Shown here piece by piece: positions 37,896 to 47,597 of a stretch of 64,000 nucleotides of DNA. A program made the translations under genes and the position numbers. The notes below the pieces were generated by a model that was given only the letters and a program-made list of their open reading frames with translations, was not told the origin of the DNA and searched no databases. The first letter of the stretch is position 1, and each line of letters opens with the position of its first letter. Source of the DNA: Allobranchiibius huperziae (GTDB lineage Bacteria; Actinomycetota; Actinomycetes; Actinomycetales; Dermatophilaceae). The stretch lies in assembly GCF_013410455.1 (NCBI RefSeq), contig NZ_JACCFW010000001.1, positions 1,132,929 to 1,196,928 on the forward strand, given 5' to 3'.

Positions 37896-39014
37896 TCAGC
37901 GTCGGCCGCTTCGTCGCAGGATCAGCTCGGCCGCATCCTGCGTGGAGTCCACCAGGTGCACGGCAGCGGACATCGGGCGGTCGGCGGCGAGGGTCTTCAG
38001 CAGCTCCCAGACCGGCACGTCGCGGGTCCACTGCCGCTCGCCGACGAGCACCAGCGGTGGCAGGGGATCGGTGGCGTCGGAGGGCGTGGCGTAGTACATC
38101 CGGGTGGCCGCCTGGAAGATCTCCTGGACGGTGCCGGCCGCGCCGGGCAGGACGACGATGCCGGCGTCGCAGCGCGCGAGGAGGGTGTCCTCTCGCAGCG
38201 CGTTGCTGAAGAACTTGGCGATGCCCGCGCAGAAGACGTGCGGCGGTTCGTGGCCGTAGTACCAGGTGGGGACAGCGATCACCCGGGCCCGGTGCACCGC
38301 GTCGGTGTGGCGCTCGCGCACCGCCAGGGCGGTCGACGCCCACCGCCCGATGTCCGGCCGGTACGACGGCACGCTCGCCAGCTCCTGCAGGGCCGACCGC
38401 AGGGCGGCCTCATCGGTCACGCAGCCGCCGAGGCTCGCCGCCTCCATGGCACCGGGGCCGCCTCCGGTCAGCACCAGGCACCCCGACTGGGCGAGGGTGC
38501 GCCCGAGACCGGCGGCGTCCGCGTACGCCGGGCTGGTGCGCAGTTCGTCGTGCCCGCCCATCACGCCCACCACGTGCCGTCGCTCGAGCCGTTCGTCCAG
38601 GGCATCGTCGATCGAGTTGTCGTGGACCGCCCGGATCACCATGGCGTAGGCGTCGTGCGCGGTGGCTGCATCGAGCAGCCAGTCGTACGCACGCCGGTCC
38701 GGCGTCCCGGCGTACCCGTGGGCGGTCAGCCCTGCGTAGAGCTCGCGTGGCTCGTACAACCGCGAGCGGTAGGGGTTGACCGGCAGCGACGGGTCGGGCG
38801 GGAAGACCAGTGCGCCCGCCGCGCGCAGATGCACCACCAGCGCATCGGGGACCACGCCGCCCAGCACGACCAGACCCGTCAGGTCGGACATGGCCAGCAG
38901 ATCGGACATGGCCTCGCGCAGGTCCACGTCCTGCAACCGCAGCCCCTTCAATGAGTCTCCGCGGGCGATCCTGCTCCGCAGCGCCCGACTGCTGGTGATC
39001 TCCCCGGTGGCCAC
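37896..39014 (-). CDS. LOG-family-like Rossmann protein with an N-terminal extension
   Basis: 372 residues from the GTG at 39014 (GGATGAGG just upstream). The C-terminal 220 residues resemble the LOG (lysine decarboxylase-like) nucleotide-binding fold: VVGVMGGHDELR, CLVLTGGGPGAMEAASLGG, and LPGAAGTVQEIF in place of the canonical PGGxGTxxE. The second Gly is Ala, but the terminal Glu is kept. LOG enzymes release cytokinin-type bases from nucleotide monophosphates; bacterial members may hydrolyse AMP or other NMPs. The N-terminal 150 residues have no function I recognise. Convergent with rlmN. Confidence 0.75.
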   Translation of the reverse strand: MATGEITSSRALRSRIARGDSLKGLRLQDVDLREAMSDLLAMSDLTGLVVLGGVVPDALVVHLRAAGALVFPPDPSLPVNPYRSRLYEPRELYAGLTAHGYAGTPDRRAYDWLLDAATAHDAYAMVIRAVHDNSIDDALDERLERRHVVGVMGGHDELRTSPAYADAAGLGRTLAQSGCLVLTGGGPGAMEAASLGGCVTDEAALRSALQELASVPSYRPDIGRWASTALAVRERHTDAVHRARVIAVPTWYYGHEPPHVFCAGIAKFFSNALREDTLLARCDAGIVVLPGAAGTVQEIFQAATRMYYATPSDATDPLPPLVLVGERQWTRDVPVWELLKTLAADRPMSAAVHLVDSTQDAAELILRRSGRR

Positions 39015-39171
39015 GCCCTCATCCTGCCCGCTGGTGTCACGGTTCGGTCTCGAACCCGCGGGCGAGACAACCTCTTCGGGGGTTCGTGCGTCTGACCATG
39101 TGCCGGCGGACATCGCCGGCGTACTCGGGGAAGCGGCCCTTCGGTCGCAGAGCAAGGGAGTAGGACAGCAG

Positions 39172-39633
39172 ATGAAGCGTGCGATGTGTGTGGTTCCGGT
39201 GGCTGTGGCGATCGCTGCGGCGGGGGCGGTCTCGGTGGCTCAGGCGACCCCGGCGGCACATCCGGTGAAGCACACGACAAGCGTGACCAGTGTGACGAAG
39301 GCCGTCGTTCACCGCACGTCGCCCGCCGTCGTGACCCATCGGGGGATCACGACGAGCGCTGCGATCACGTCGGCCATCGACCACAGCGCCCTGCTCGGGG
39401 ACGTGCCGGCGTCCGACGTCTCGGTGCGCTCGATCCGGGTCGCCTCGGCCAACACGTCGTGGGCCTCGGCCGTGGTGCACCCGATCGACCAGCGCACCGA
39501 CGACGCGTTCGTCGCGCTGCACCGGGTCGACGGTCGGTGGACCGTCGTCACGCTCGGCACGGCTGGGGTCGGCTGCGCCGTGCCCGCCTCGCTGCGGTCC
39601 AACCTGCACCTGGTCTGCGAGGCCGGTTACTGA
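39172..39633 (+). CDS. Secreted protein of unknown function
   Basis: 153 residues; ATG at 39172 after AAGGGAG. A signal peptide (MKRAMCVVPVAVAIAAAGAV, cleavage near AQA) is followed by a Thr/Val/Ser-rich linker, then a compact domain from about residue 75 with SWASAVVHPIDQRTDDAFVALHR split over short motifs and TVVTLGTAGVGCAVPASL. Two Cys near the C-terminus (GCAVP and LVCEAGY) could form a disulfide. No family is recognised; similar short secreted domains occur widely in actinobacteria. Confidence 0.7.
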   Translation: MKRAMCVVPVAVAIAAAGAVSVAQATPAAHPVKHTTSVTSVTKAVVHRTSPAVVTHRGITTSAAITSAIDHSALLGDVPASDVSVRSIRVASANTSWASAVVHPIDQRTDDAFVALHRVDGRWTVVTLGTAGVGCAVPASLRSNLHLVCEAGY

Positions 39634-39688
39634 CCGGGCCGCGTCATACCGGGGGTGGTCGGCCGCCTCCGCGTGGAGAATGACGGGC

Positions 39689-41587
39689 ATGAGCAGCGGC
39701 GCGTACGAAGCGGCATACGAAGCGAGCATGCAGGACCCGGAGGCGTTCTGGGCGGAGGCCGCTCGAGGCATCGACTGGATCAACTTCCCGAAGACCGTTC
39801 TGGACGAGTCGAATCCGCCGTTGTACCGATGGTTCCCCGACGGCCGGATGAACACCTGCTTCAACGCGCTCGACCGGCACGTGATCGCGGGGCGGGCCGA
39901 CCAGCCCGCGGTCGTCTGGGACAGCCCGGTGACGCAGGACAGCCGGACCTACACGTACGCGCAGCTGCTCGACCTGGTCGGGCGGGCCGCCGGGATGCTC
40001 ACCGCACTGGGGGTGCAGAAGGGCGACCGCGTCGTCATCTACCTGCCGATGATCCCGGAAGCGGTCGTCAGCATGCTGGCCTGCGCGCGCATCGGTGCGG
40101 TGCACGCGGTCGTCTTCGGCGGGTTCGCACCCGCGGAGCTGGCCGCGCGCATCGACGACGCACGCCCCAAGGTGCTCATCACCGCGTCCTGCGGAGTCGA
40201 GCGCACCCGGGTGGTGGAGTACAAGCCGATGGTCGATGCGGCGATCGATCGCTCGCAGCACCCGCCGGAGAGCGTCGTCGTGCTGCAGCGGCCGCAGGCC
40301 GAGGCCGCGATGGGTGAGCGGGACATCGACTGGCGTACGGCGATGCGTCCCGATGGTGTCGGCGCCGCGGGCTGCGTGCCGATGCTGGGATCGGACCCGC
40401 TCTACATCCTGCACACCTCCGGCACCACCGGTCGGCCGAAGGGGATCGTGCGCGACAACGGCGGGCACGCGGTCGCGCTGCACTGGTCGATGACGCACAT
40501 CTTCGGGATGCAGCCGGGCGACGTGTGGTTCACCGCGTCCGACGTCGGCTGGGTGGTCGGGCACTCCTACATCGTCTACGCGCCGCTGCTCGCCGGCTGC
40601 ACGACGGTGCTCCTGGAGGGCAAGCCGGTCGGCACACCCGACGCGTCGACGTTCTGGCGGATGATCGAAGAGCACAAGATCGCAGGCCTTTTCACCGCTC
40701 CCACCGGCATCCGGGCCATCAAGAAGGAGGACCCGGAGGGCACGTTGATCGCCGGTCGCGACCTGTCGAGCCTGCGCACCCTCTTCCTCGCGGGCGAGCG
40801 CACCGACCCCGACACCTGGCAATGGGCGACGGACCGCCTGCAGGTGCCGGTCATCGACAACTGGTGGCAGACCGAGACGGGCTGGCCGATCTGCGCCAAC
40901 CCGATCGGCACGCAGCTCTTCCCGATCAAGCCCGGCTCGGCGACGATGCCGAGCCCGGGGTACGACGTGCAGGTGCTCGACGCGGAGGGCGAGCGGTGCG
41001 CACCGGGCCAGGAGGGCGCGCTGTGCATCAAGCTGCCGATGCCGCCCGGCACGCTGGAGACGCTGTGGGGTGACGACGACCGCTACGTCGAGTCCTACCT
41101 GTCGGCGTACGACGGCTACTACCTGTCCGGCGACGGCGGATACATCGACGACGACGGGTACGTCTGGGTGATGGGCCGCACCGACGACGTGCTCAACGTC
41201 GCAGGGCACCGCCTGTCGACCGGCGGCCTCGAGGCCGTCGTGGCCGGCCACCCGGCTGTCGCCGAGTGCGCCGTCATCGGAGTCGCTGACGAGCTCAAGG
41301 GTCAGGTGCCGCGAGCACTGGTGGTGCTGAAGGGCGCTGAGGAGCCCACCGAGGAGGAGCAGGAGCGCATCCGCGCCGAGCTCACCCAACTGGTCCGTGA
41401 GCAGGTCGGCGCCATCGCCGGTCTGCAGCGGGTCGACATCGTGGCGGCGCTGCCGAAGACCCGGTCGGGCAAGATCCTGCGGCGCACGATGCGTCAGCTC
41501 GCCGACGGCGACGAACCGCAGGTGCCCGGCACCATCGAGGACGCAGCGGTGCTCGACGCGCTGGCCCCGGTGTTGCGCCGCCGGTGA
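39689..41587 (+). CDS. prpE: Propionyl-CoA synthetase (acetyl-CoA synthetase family)
   Basis: 632 residues. I start at ATG 39689, which has GGAGA nine bases upstream; an ATG at 39680 adds three residues. The opening AYEASMQDPEAFWAEAARG and the YIVYAPLLAGCTTVLLEGKP block are characteristic of PrpE rather than Acs. The adenylation motif TSGTTGRPKG, the SDVGWVVGHSY segment and the C-terminal PKTRSGKILRR with its catalytic Lys are all present. It activates propionate (and some acetate) to the CoA ester. No prpB/C/D genes are adjacent. Confidence 0.9.
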   Translation: MSSGAYEAAYEASMQDPEAFWAEAARGIDWINFPKTVLDESNPPLYRWFPDGRMNTCFNALDRHVIAGRADQPAVVWDSPVTQDSRTYTYAQLLDLVGRAAGMLTALGVQKGDRVVIYLPMIPEAVVSMLACARIGAVHAVVFGGFAPAELAARIDDARPKVLITASCGVERTRVVEYKPMVDAAIDRSQHPPESVVVLQRPQAEAAMGERDIDWRTAMRPDGVGAAGCVPMLGSDPLYILHTSGTTGRPKGIVRDNGGHAVALHWSMTHIFGMQPGDVWFTASDVGWVVGHSYIVYAPLLAGCTTVLLEGKPVGTPDASTFWRMIEEHKIAGLFTAPTGIRAIKKEDPEGTLIAGRDLSSLRTLFLAGERTDPDTWQWATDRLQVPVIDNWWQTETGWPICANPIGTQLFPIKPGSATMPSPGYDVQVLDAEGERCAPGQEGALCIKLPMPPGTLETLWGDDDRYVESYLSAYDGYYLSGDGGYIDDDGYVWVMGRTDDVLNVAGHRLSTGGLEAVVAGHPAVAECAVIGVADELKGQVPRALVVLKGAEEPTEEEQERIRAELTQLVREQVGAIAGLQRVDIVAALPKTRSGKILRRTMRQLADGDEPQVPGTIEDAAVLDALAPVLRRR

Positions 41588-41671
41588 GGGACGCCGCGGC
41601 GACCGTGTGAGCGGTTTGCGTTCGTGGTCAGGGCTGCAGCACTGGCCGCAGACGCAGAACCCCCAACCTCG

Positions 41672-42919
41672 TCAGACGCGCTCGGCCTGCACGGTGAAAC
41701 CGCGGTCGCGCAGTCGTGCGGCATAGACGTCGCCGAGCGCCGTGGCGGGGGTCAGCACGCCGCCGGTGAGACCGTCCGGCAGCGGGCACTGCTCGCGCTG
41801 GGTCGCCAGCGCGAGCGCGGCCTCCCCGAGCATCACGCACGTCGCGGCGTAGCCCGGATCTCCCTGTGCCGCAACGACACTGCGGTACGCGCTGCCATCC
41901 GTGGTCGTCGTGCGGGCATCGACCTTGAAGAAGCCCTTGGCGCGTGCTTCGGCGCTCGGGCCCTCACCGGCCTTGGGCAGCGCCCGGTTGACCAGCGGCC
42001 GCAGCGGCGACAGGCTCAGCGCACCGACGGCGACCGCGAGTCCGCCGGCCAGCGCGTACGCCGTGGCGCGTCCCGCGATGCCCGCTCCAGTCTTCTGCAA
42101 CTCGCGGTAACGGAACGCGCTGCCGTAATCGTGACCGCGAAGCGCGTTGCTGCGCCGCACGATCCGGGTATTGAAGGTCGACATGACGAACGGTCCCGTC
42201 CACGCCTTCACCTCGGGCGCGTACCGCACGGAGACGCTGTCGCGCCATTCGCCCTTCGGCTCCGCCGAGCGGTCGGGGGACAGCGCGAACTTGTCGACGG
42301 CGACCGCGCGCTTGGCCTTGTCGGAGCGCACCTCGTCGATCTGGCCCTTCATCGAGTCCAGGGTCCCGCCGCTGGCACCGCCCTTCATCGTGACGAAGAG
42401 GGTGGTGTCGGTGAGCTCGCCGGCGGCGTCCTGCGCGATGCGCTCGGCCAGGGTCAGCACGGCCAGGTCGGAGGGCACCGAGTCGAACCCGCAGGAGTGC
42501 ACGATGCGGGCTCCGGAGGCGGCCGCGGCGTCGTGGTAGCGATCGATCGACTCGCGCACGAAGAGCACCTCGCCGGTCAGGTCGACGTAGTCCGTGCCGG
42601 CCTCGGCGCATGCCTTCACCAGGGGCAGGCCGTACTTCGCGTAGGGGCCGACGGTGGTGATGACCACGCGGGTGCGCTCGGCGAGCGCCGCCAGAGCGGC
42701 GTCGTCATTCGAATCCGCGGTGATCAGAGGCCAATCCGAAGCCGAGGGGCCCAGCGACCTACGGACGTCCTCCAGCTTGGCGGTGTTGCGCCCGGCGAGG
42801 CCGATGCGCACGCCCTCGGGTGCGTAGGCCGCGAGGTGCTCGGCGGTGAGCTTGCCGACGAAGCCGGTGGCGCCGAAGAGGACGATGTCGAGCTCGCGTT
42901 GGTCACGGGGAGTTGCCAT
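41672..42919 (-). CDS. Saccharopine dehydrogenase-like oxidoreductase (trans-acting enoyl-reductase type)
   Basis: 415 residues from the ATG at 42919. The N-terminal Rossmann motif DIVLFGATGFVGKLTAEHL, AGRNTAKLEDV and VGPYAKYGLPLVKACAEAGTDYVDL define the family to which the Mycobacterium trans-acting enoyl reductase Rv2953/Rv2449c belongs. HSCGFDSVPSDLAVL is also typical. A hydrophobic stretch around residue 290 (AYALAGGLAVAVGALSLSPL) suggests membrane association. In mycobacteria a relative acts in phthiocerol/phenolglycolipid synthesis, but no polyketide synthase is near, so the substrate is unknown. Confidence 0.85.
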   Translation of the reverse strand: MATPRDQRELDIVLFGATGFVGKLTAEHLAAYAPEGVRIGLAGRNTAKLEDVRRSLGPSASDWPLITADSNDDAALAALAERTRVVITTVGPYAKYGLPLVKACAEAGTDYVDLTGEVLFVRESIDRYHDAAAASGARIVHSCGFDSVPSDLAVLTLAERIAQDAAGELTDTTLFVTMKGGASGGTLDSMKGQIDEVRSDKAKRAVAVDKFALSPDRSAEPKGEWRDSVSVRYAPEVKAWTGPFVMSTFNTRIVRRSNALRGHDYGSAFRYRELQKTGAGIAGRATAYALAGGLAVAVGALSLSPLRPLVNRALPKAGEGPSAEARAKGFFKVDARTTTTDGSAYRSVVAAQGDPGYAATCVMLGEAALALATQREQCPLPDGLTGGVLTPATALGDVYAARLRDRGFTVQAERV

Positions 42920-42965
42920 GGACCGAAGGCTATCGATCCCGCGCTCCGGCACCGACCGGTGACCG

Positions 42966-44018
42966 TCAGCGGGCGGGCATGCTGAGTCGGGCTGCTGCCA
43001 GGCGCCTGCTCGGCGGGCCCTCGAAGAGCTCGACCCGCGGCGGCGCTCCCGGCTTCATCGGCGCCGACCAGGTGCCGACGGCACGCGCGCCGTCCAGGAC
43101 GACGGGCCGGAACATCCCGTTCCCGCCCGGCACGATGTGGTCGGCGAACCGCGCGGGAAGGGTCGCGGACCGGTCGGCGTACCCGAGCAGGATCTCGTCG
43201 AACGCCGCGGTCAGCAGTGGAGTGAGGGTCGCGCGGGACATCCCGGCCTCGACGACCTCTGGTGCCGCGTAGAGGCTCACCCCGTCCAGGGTGAGCTCGT
43301 CCAGGCCGTCGACGATCTGCTCCCAGGCGGGCGCGACCTCGCGTACCAGCAGCTTGGTCCACCACAGGAAGTCGGCACGGGCGGCCGGACCGTGGGACAG
43401 CAGGTACCGCCGTGCCCAGGCCGTGACCGGGTCGGGAGGCGGCTGCGCCTTCGGCAGCCAGTCGTCGCAGAGAACGAACTGCTGGACCCCGTCGCGGATC
43501 GGTCCGAGGCAGACGACCGTGTCGATCGACAGGTCGACCAGCAGGTGGGCGCCCCGCTGGCCGCTGACGTCGAGGCCCGCGGCGGTCCAGGCGTCCAGCA
43601 GCTCACGGCGGGTCAGCGCCGCACCGCCGTGCAGGAGCTCGCGGGTCAGGTCACGCACCCCGTCGAGCTGCGCGGCGTCGACCCCGAGGCCCGCGAGACG
43701 CGTGGCGTACTGCGCGCGGATGCGGTCGGACGTCAGCGCCAGCATCCACCTCAGATCGGTGGCGAGCACGGTGTGCAGCGTCCCGCGGACGGGCCAGGAG
43801 CGCACGATGCGGCCGGCGTCGTACGCCGCGTCGACGGCCTGCACCGAACGCTCAGTCGTGCGCGCCGCGAGGGCGATGCGGCAGGCGCGCCAATCTTGAG
43901 ACTGGGTGCAGGTCAGATGCCGCACGACGTCCTCGGGCGTCGGCAGCGATCGCCCGGCGAGGCACTGCGCGGCCAGCCGCATCCGCGCGACCTGCTGGTG
44001 GGTGACCGCGCGGGACAT
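42966..44018 (-). CDS. Winged-helix DNA-binding protein of the AlkZ/YcaQ-like family
   Basis: 350 residues from the ATG at 44018; a GTG at 44042 would add eight residues. It contains repeated winged-helix-like units and the short QSQ motif in HLTCTQSQDWRACRIAL, which corresponds to the QxQ catalytic motif of AlkZ-type DNA glycosylases that unhook interstrand crosslinks. GRIVRSWPVRGTLHTVL and ADHIVPGGNGMFRPVVL fit the same family. Glycosylase activity is an inference from family membership. Confidence 0.82.
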   Translation of the reverse strand: MSRAVTHQQVARMRLAAQCLAGRSLPTPEDVVRHLTCTQSQDWRACRIALAARTTERSVQAVDAAYDAGRIVRSWPVRGTLHTVLATDLRWMLALTSDRIRAQYATRLAGLGVDAAQLDGVRDLTRELLHGGAALTRRELLDAWTAAGLDVSGQRGAHLLVDLSIDTVVCLGPIRDGVQQFVLCDDWLPKAQPPPDPVTAWARRYLLSHGPAARADFLWWTKLLVREVAPAWEQIVDGLDELTLDGVSLYAAPEVVEAGMSRATLTPLLTAAFDEILLGYADRSATLPARFADHIVPGGNGMFRPVVLDGARAVGTWSAPMKPGAPPRVELFEGPPSRRLAAARLSMPAR

Positions 44019-44054
44019 GCGCCGAACGTTAGGGGCAGTCACCGACAGACGAAC

Positions 44055-44092
44055 AGGGTCGCCGCGCGCCCGATAGAGCGCGCGACGACCCT
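44055..44092 (-). terminator. Terminator of the Lrp-aminotransferase operon
   Basis: Arms 44055-44069 and 44078-44092 give a 15-bp stem with one mismatch and an 8-base loop, 20 bases past the aminotransferase stop on the minus strand. Confidence 0.65.
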
Positions 44093-44111
44093 GATCGGTC
44101 GTGCGTGAGGC

Positions 44112-45563
44112 CTAGAGCATGTCCCAGGCACGGGTCAGCACGTCGCGCAGCATGCCCTCGATCGCGTCGAACTCGGTGGGCCCGATGATGAGCGGCGGGG
44201 ACAGCTGCACCACGGGGTCGCCACGGTCGTCGGCGCGGCAGTAGAGGCCGGCGTCGAAGAGCGCCTTGGAGAGGAATCCGCGCAGCATCCGCTCGGACTC
44301 GTCCTCGTTGAACGTCTCCCTGGTGGCCTTGTCCTTCACCAGCTCGATGCCGTAGAAGAACCCTTCACCGCGGACGTCGCCGACGATGGGCAGGTCCTTC
44401 AGCTTCTCCAGTGTCGCGCGGAACGCCGGGGCGTTCTGGTGCACGTGGTCGGTCAGGCCCTCGCGCTCGAAGATGTCGAGGTTGGCCATCGCCACCGCGG
44501 CCGAGACCGGGTGACCGCCGAAGGTGTAGCCGTGCGGGAACGCCGTCGTGCCGTGCTTGTAGGGCTCGAACAGCTTGTCGCTGGCGATCATCGCACCGAT
44601 GGGGGAGTACCCGGAGGTCATGCCCTTGGCGCAGGTGATGATGTCGGGCTGGTAGTCGAAGTCGCGGCAGGCGAAGATCTCGCCGATCCGGCCGAACGCG
44701 CAGATCGTCTCGTCCGAGACCAGCAGCACGTCGTACTCGTCGCAGATCTCCCGGACCCGCTCGAAGTACCCGGGCGGCGGCGGGAAGCAGCCGCCGGCGT
44801 TCTGCACCGGCTCGAGGAAGACGGCGGCCACGGTGTCGGGGCCCTCGAACTCGATGGCCTCACCGATCCGGTCGGCGGCCCAGCGGCCGAACTTCTTCGG
44901 GTCGTCGCGCAGGTCGTCGTGAGCGCGGTAGATGTTCGTGTTCGGCACCCGGAACGCGCCGGGCACCAGCGGCTCGAACATCTCCTTCAGCTCCGGGATG
45001 CCGGTGATCGACAGGGCGCCCTGCGGGGTGCCGTGGTAGGCGATCGCGCGGCTGATGACCTTGTGCTTGCCGGGCTTGCCCTGCAGCTTGAAGTAGTGCT
45101 TGGCGAGCTTCCACGCCGACTCCACGGCCTCGCCGCCGCCGGTGGTGAAGAAGACCCGGTTCAGGTCGCCGGGCGCGTACGCCGCGAGCCGCTCGGCCAG
45201 GTCGATCGCCGAGGGGTGCGCGTAGGACCAGATCGGGAAGAACGCGAGCTCCTTGGCCTGCTTGGCCGCGGCCTGCGCGAGCTCCTCGCGGCCGTGGCCC
45301 ACCTGCACGGTGAAGAGGCCGGCGAGGCCGTCGAGGTACTTGCGGCCCTCGGCGTCCCAGATGTACGCGCCGTCGCCCTTGACGATCACGGGCACGTTGG
45401 CGCCCTGGCCGCCGGAGGACGTCGGCTCGTAGACCGACTGGCGGGTGAAGTGTCCCCAGAGATGGTCGCGGGCCGCCTCGTAGCGCGGCGTGCCGGCAGG
45501 CGTGGTGCCCGCACCGGTCATGGATGCGGTCCGGGCGGTGGTCTCTTGCGGAGTCGTGGTCAT
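44112..45563 (-). CDS. Class III omega-aminotransferase (putrescine/GABA-type)
   Basis: 483 residues; the ATG at 45563 overlaps the regulator stop by four bases. Class III motifs: YIWDAEGRKYLDGLAGLFTV (short parts thereof), TTGGGEAVESAWKLAKHY, VLLVSDETICAFGRIGE and the PLP-lysine region CAKGMTSGYSPIGAM. Members transfer amino groups from putrescine, GABA or beta-alanine to pyruvate or 2-oxoglutarate. The neighbouring aminobutyraldehyde-type and succinate-semialdehyde dehydrogenases point to putrescine or GABA breakdown. The exact amine donor cannot be fixed by sequence alone. Confidence 0.88.
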   Translation of the reverse strand: MTTTPQETTARTASMTGAGTTPAGTPRYEAARDHLWGHFTRQSVYEPTSSGGQGANVPVIVKGDGAYIWDAEGRKYLDGLAGLFTVQVGHGREELAQAAAKQAKELAFFPIWSYAHPSAIDLAERLAAYAPGDLNRVFFTTGGGEAVESAWKLAKHYFKLQGKPGKHKVISRAIAYHGTPQGALSITGIPELKEMFEPLVPGAFRVPNTNIYRAHDDLRDDPKKFGRWAADRIGEAIEFEGPDTVAAVFLEPVQNAGGCFPPPPGYFERVREICDEYDVLLVSDETICAFGRIGEIFACRDFDYQPDIITCAKGMTSGYSPIGAMIASDKLFEPYKHGTTAFPHGYTFGGHPVSAAVAMANLDIFEREGLTDHVHQNAPAFRATLEKLKDLPIVGDVRGEGFFYGIELVKDKATRETFNEDESERMLRGFLSKALFDAGLYCRADDRGDPVVQLSPPLIIGPTEFDAIEGMLRDVLTRAWDML

Positions 45564-46033
45564 CTCGTGCCCCAGTCGTAGCGTTGTTTGTGCAATTTCA
45601 GGTAGACGAGCGTCTCGGTGTCGGTGACGCCCGGCATCGTGCGGACCGTGTCGGTAAGAAGCTCCAGCAGGTGCTCGTCGTCCTCGCAGACGACCTCGAT
45701 GAGCAGGTCGAAGCGGCCGGCAGTCATCACGACGTACGCGATCTCGGGCAGCTCGCCGAGGCGCTGGGCGACGTCGCCCAGATCGCCGGTGACGCGCAAC
45801 CCGATCATCGCCTGCCGACGGAAACCCACCTGGGCGGGATCGGTGACGGCGACGATCTGCAGCACCTCGGAGTCCAGCAGCCGCTGCACCCGTCCGCGGA
45901 CGGCGGCCTCGGACAGGCCGATCTCGCGGGCGATCGAGGAGTAGGCCGCCCGACCGTCCTGCTGCAGGCGCGCGATGATGGCCTTCGACGTGTCGTCGAG
46001 CATCACCGGCGAGGTACGAATAGCATCGTTCAC
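45560..46033 (-). CDS. Lrp/AsnC family transcriptional regulator
   Basis: 157 residues. The N-terminal HTH (LDDTSKAIIARLQQDGRAAY, then IAREIGLSEAAVRGRVQRLL) is followed by the RAM ligand-binding domain (YVVMTAGRFDLLIEVVCEDD). It is translationally coupled to the aminotransferase gene (overlap at 45560-45563) and so probably senses the amine, an amino acid or a product to control the operon. The divergent spacer holds inverted-repeat operator candidates. Confidence 0.93.
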   Translation of the reverse strand: MNDAIRTSPVMLDDTSKAIIARLQQDGRAAYSSIAREIGLSEAAVRGRVQRLLDSEVLQIVAVTDPAQVGFRRQAMIGLRVTGDLGDVAQRLGELPEIAYVVMTAGRFDLLIEVVCEDDEHLLELLTDTVRTMPGVTDTETLVYLKLHKQRYDWGTR

Positions 46034-46046
46034 ACCGGTAGGTTTT

Positions 46047-46104
46047 CACGAAATTCGGAGGTAGGCAAGGCGTATGAGACCGATTTCGTTGTCGGATAGC
46101 CTAC
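46047..46104. promoter_or_regulatory. Interleaved inverted repeats in the Lrp-sdaA divergent spacer
   Basis: CACGAAATTCGG (46047-46058) is an imperfect inverse of CCGATTTCGTTG (46080-46091). GTAGGC (46061-46066) is the inverse of GCCTAC (46099-46104). Two interleaved dyads on roughly 3-turn spacing between the divergent lrp-type and sdaA genes fit an operator bound by an Lrp multimer. Binding is inferred. Confidence 0.45.
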
Positions 46105-46180
46105 TCAGCGGTACTTTGCGAAGGTCGGCGCGACGTCGGCCGGGACACGGCTCGACCCGACCTGCAGGAGGTGGCACGTC

Positions 46181-47551
46181 ATGGCTCTGAGTGCATTCGA
46201 TCTCTACTCCATCGGGATCGGCCCCTCGTCCTCCCACACGGTCGGCCCGATGCGCGCGGCCGGCACATTCGTCGCGGGGCTGCGCCGCACCGAGATCCTC
46301 GACCGGGTCACCCGGGTGCGCGCGCAGCTGTTCGGGTCCCTCGGCGCGACCGGTCACGGGCACGGCTCGGACAAGGCGGTCGTCCTCGGCCTGATGGGCG
46401 CGGTGCCCGAGACGGTCGACACGGACACTGCCGACGAGCAGGTCGGCGCCGTCCGCGAGGCCGGTGAGCTGCTGCTCGGCGGTGAACGACCCATCCGCTT
46501 CGACCCCGCGGACGACGTGGTGATGCACCGGCGCAAGTCGCTGCCGGCGCACCCCAACGGCATGACCTTCGAGGCCTACGACGGCGATCACCTGCTGCTC
46601 GAGCGCACCTACTACTCGGTCGGCGGCGGGTTCGTGGTCGACGGCGCGGCGACCGGCGCGGACCGCGTCGTCCTGGACGACACGCAGGTGCGGTTCCCCT
46701 TCACCACCGGTGGGCAGCTGCTGGCGATCTGCGAGCGGGAGGGGATGAGCGTCAGCGAGGTGATGCTGCACAACGAGCTCAGCTGGCGTACCGAGCCGGA
46801 GATCCGCGCCGGACTGCTGCATCTGTGGCAGGTCATGCGCGAGTGCGTGCAGGCCGGACTGCGGCACGGCGGCTGCCTGCCCGGCGGCCTCAAGGTGCCG
46901 CGCAGGGCGCCTGACCTCTATGCCGCGCTCACGGTCGGTGAGCTGCGCGACGACCCGCTGCGAGTCATGGACTGGGTCAACCTGTGGGCGCTCGCGGTCA
47001 ACGAGGAGAACGCCTCCGGTGGCCGGGTCGTCACCGCGCCCACCAACGGTGCGGCCGGGATCATCCCCGCGGTGCTGCACTACTACGCGACCTACGTCGA
47101 GGGCGCGGACGACGACGGCATCGTCCGGTTCCTGTTGACGGCAGCCGCGATCGGCATCCTCTTCAAGGAGGGCGCCTCGATCTCCGGCGCCGAGGTGGGC
47201 TGCCAGGGCGAGGTCGGCTCGGCCTGTGCAATGGCCTCCGGTGCCCTCTGCGAGGTCATGGGCGGCACGCCGTCCCAGGTGGAGAACGCCGCCGAGATCG
47301 GCATCGAGCACAACCTCGGGCTCACCTGCGACCCCGTCGGCGGGCTGGTGCAGATCCCCTGCATCGAGCGCAATGCGATCGCCAGCGTGAAGGCCATCAA
47401 CGCGGCACGCCTGTCCCGCAACGGCACCGGGATTCACACGGTGAGCCTGGACAAGGCCATCAAGACCATGCGCGAGACCGGTCGTGACATGTCCGTGAAA
47501 TACAAGGAGACCGCCCGAGGCGGGCTCGCGGTGAACGTCATCGAGTGCTAG
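46181..47551 (+). CDS. sdaA: L-serine ammonia-lyase (L-serine dehydratase)
   Basis: 456 residues; ATG at 46181 with AGGAGG nine bases before it. The family opening [21 protein letters not shown] and the C-terminal domain with [37 protein letters not shown] and [19 protein letters not shown] carry the Cys ligands of an oxygen-labile 4Fe-4S cluster. It deaminates serine to pyruvate, which could serve as the amino acceptor for the nearby aminotransferase. A dehydrogenase gene follows 46 bases downstream. Confidence 0.96.
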   Translation: MALSAFDLYSIGIGPSSSHTVGPMRAAGTFVAGLRRTEILDRVTRVRAQLFGSLGATGHGHGSDKAVVLGLMGAVPETVDTDTADEQVGAVREAGELLLGGERPIRFDPADDVVMHRRKSLPAHPNGMTFEAYDGDHLLLERTYYSVGGGFVVDGAATGADRVVLDDTQVRFPFTTGGQLLAICEREGMSVSEVMLHNELSWRTEPEIRAGLLHLWQVMRECVQAGLRHGGCLPGGLKVPRRAPDLYAALTVGELRDDPLRVMDWVNLWALAVNEENASGGRVVTAPTNGAAGIIPAVLHYYATYVEGADDDGIVRFLLTAAAIGILFKEGASISGAEVGCQGEVGSACAMASGALCEVMGGTPSQVENAAEIGIEHNLGLTCDPVGGLVQIPCIERNAIASVKAINAARLSRNGTGIHTVSLDKAIKTMRETGRDMSVKYKETARGGLAVNVIEC

Positions 47552-47597
47552 TACGAACACGACGCCCATGATTCGCAGCCACAAGGAGAGCAGCACC

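Noticed and set aside
43137-44108. 323-codon plus-strand open frame opposite the AlkZ-like gene
   Set aside because: Arg/Gly/Val-rich shadow; it reads through a terminator hairpin.
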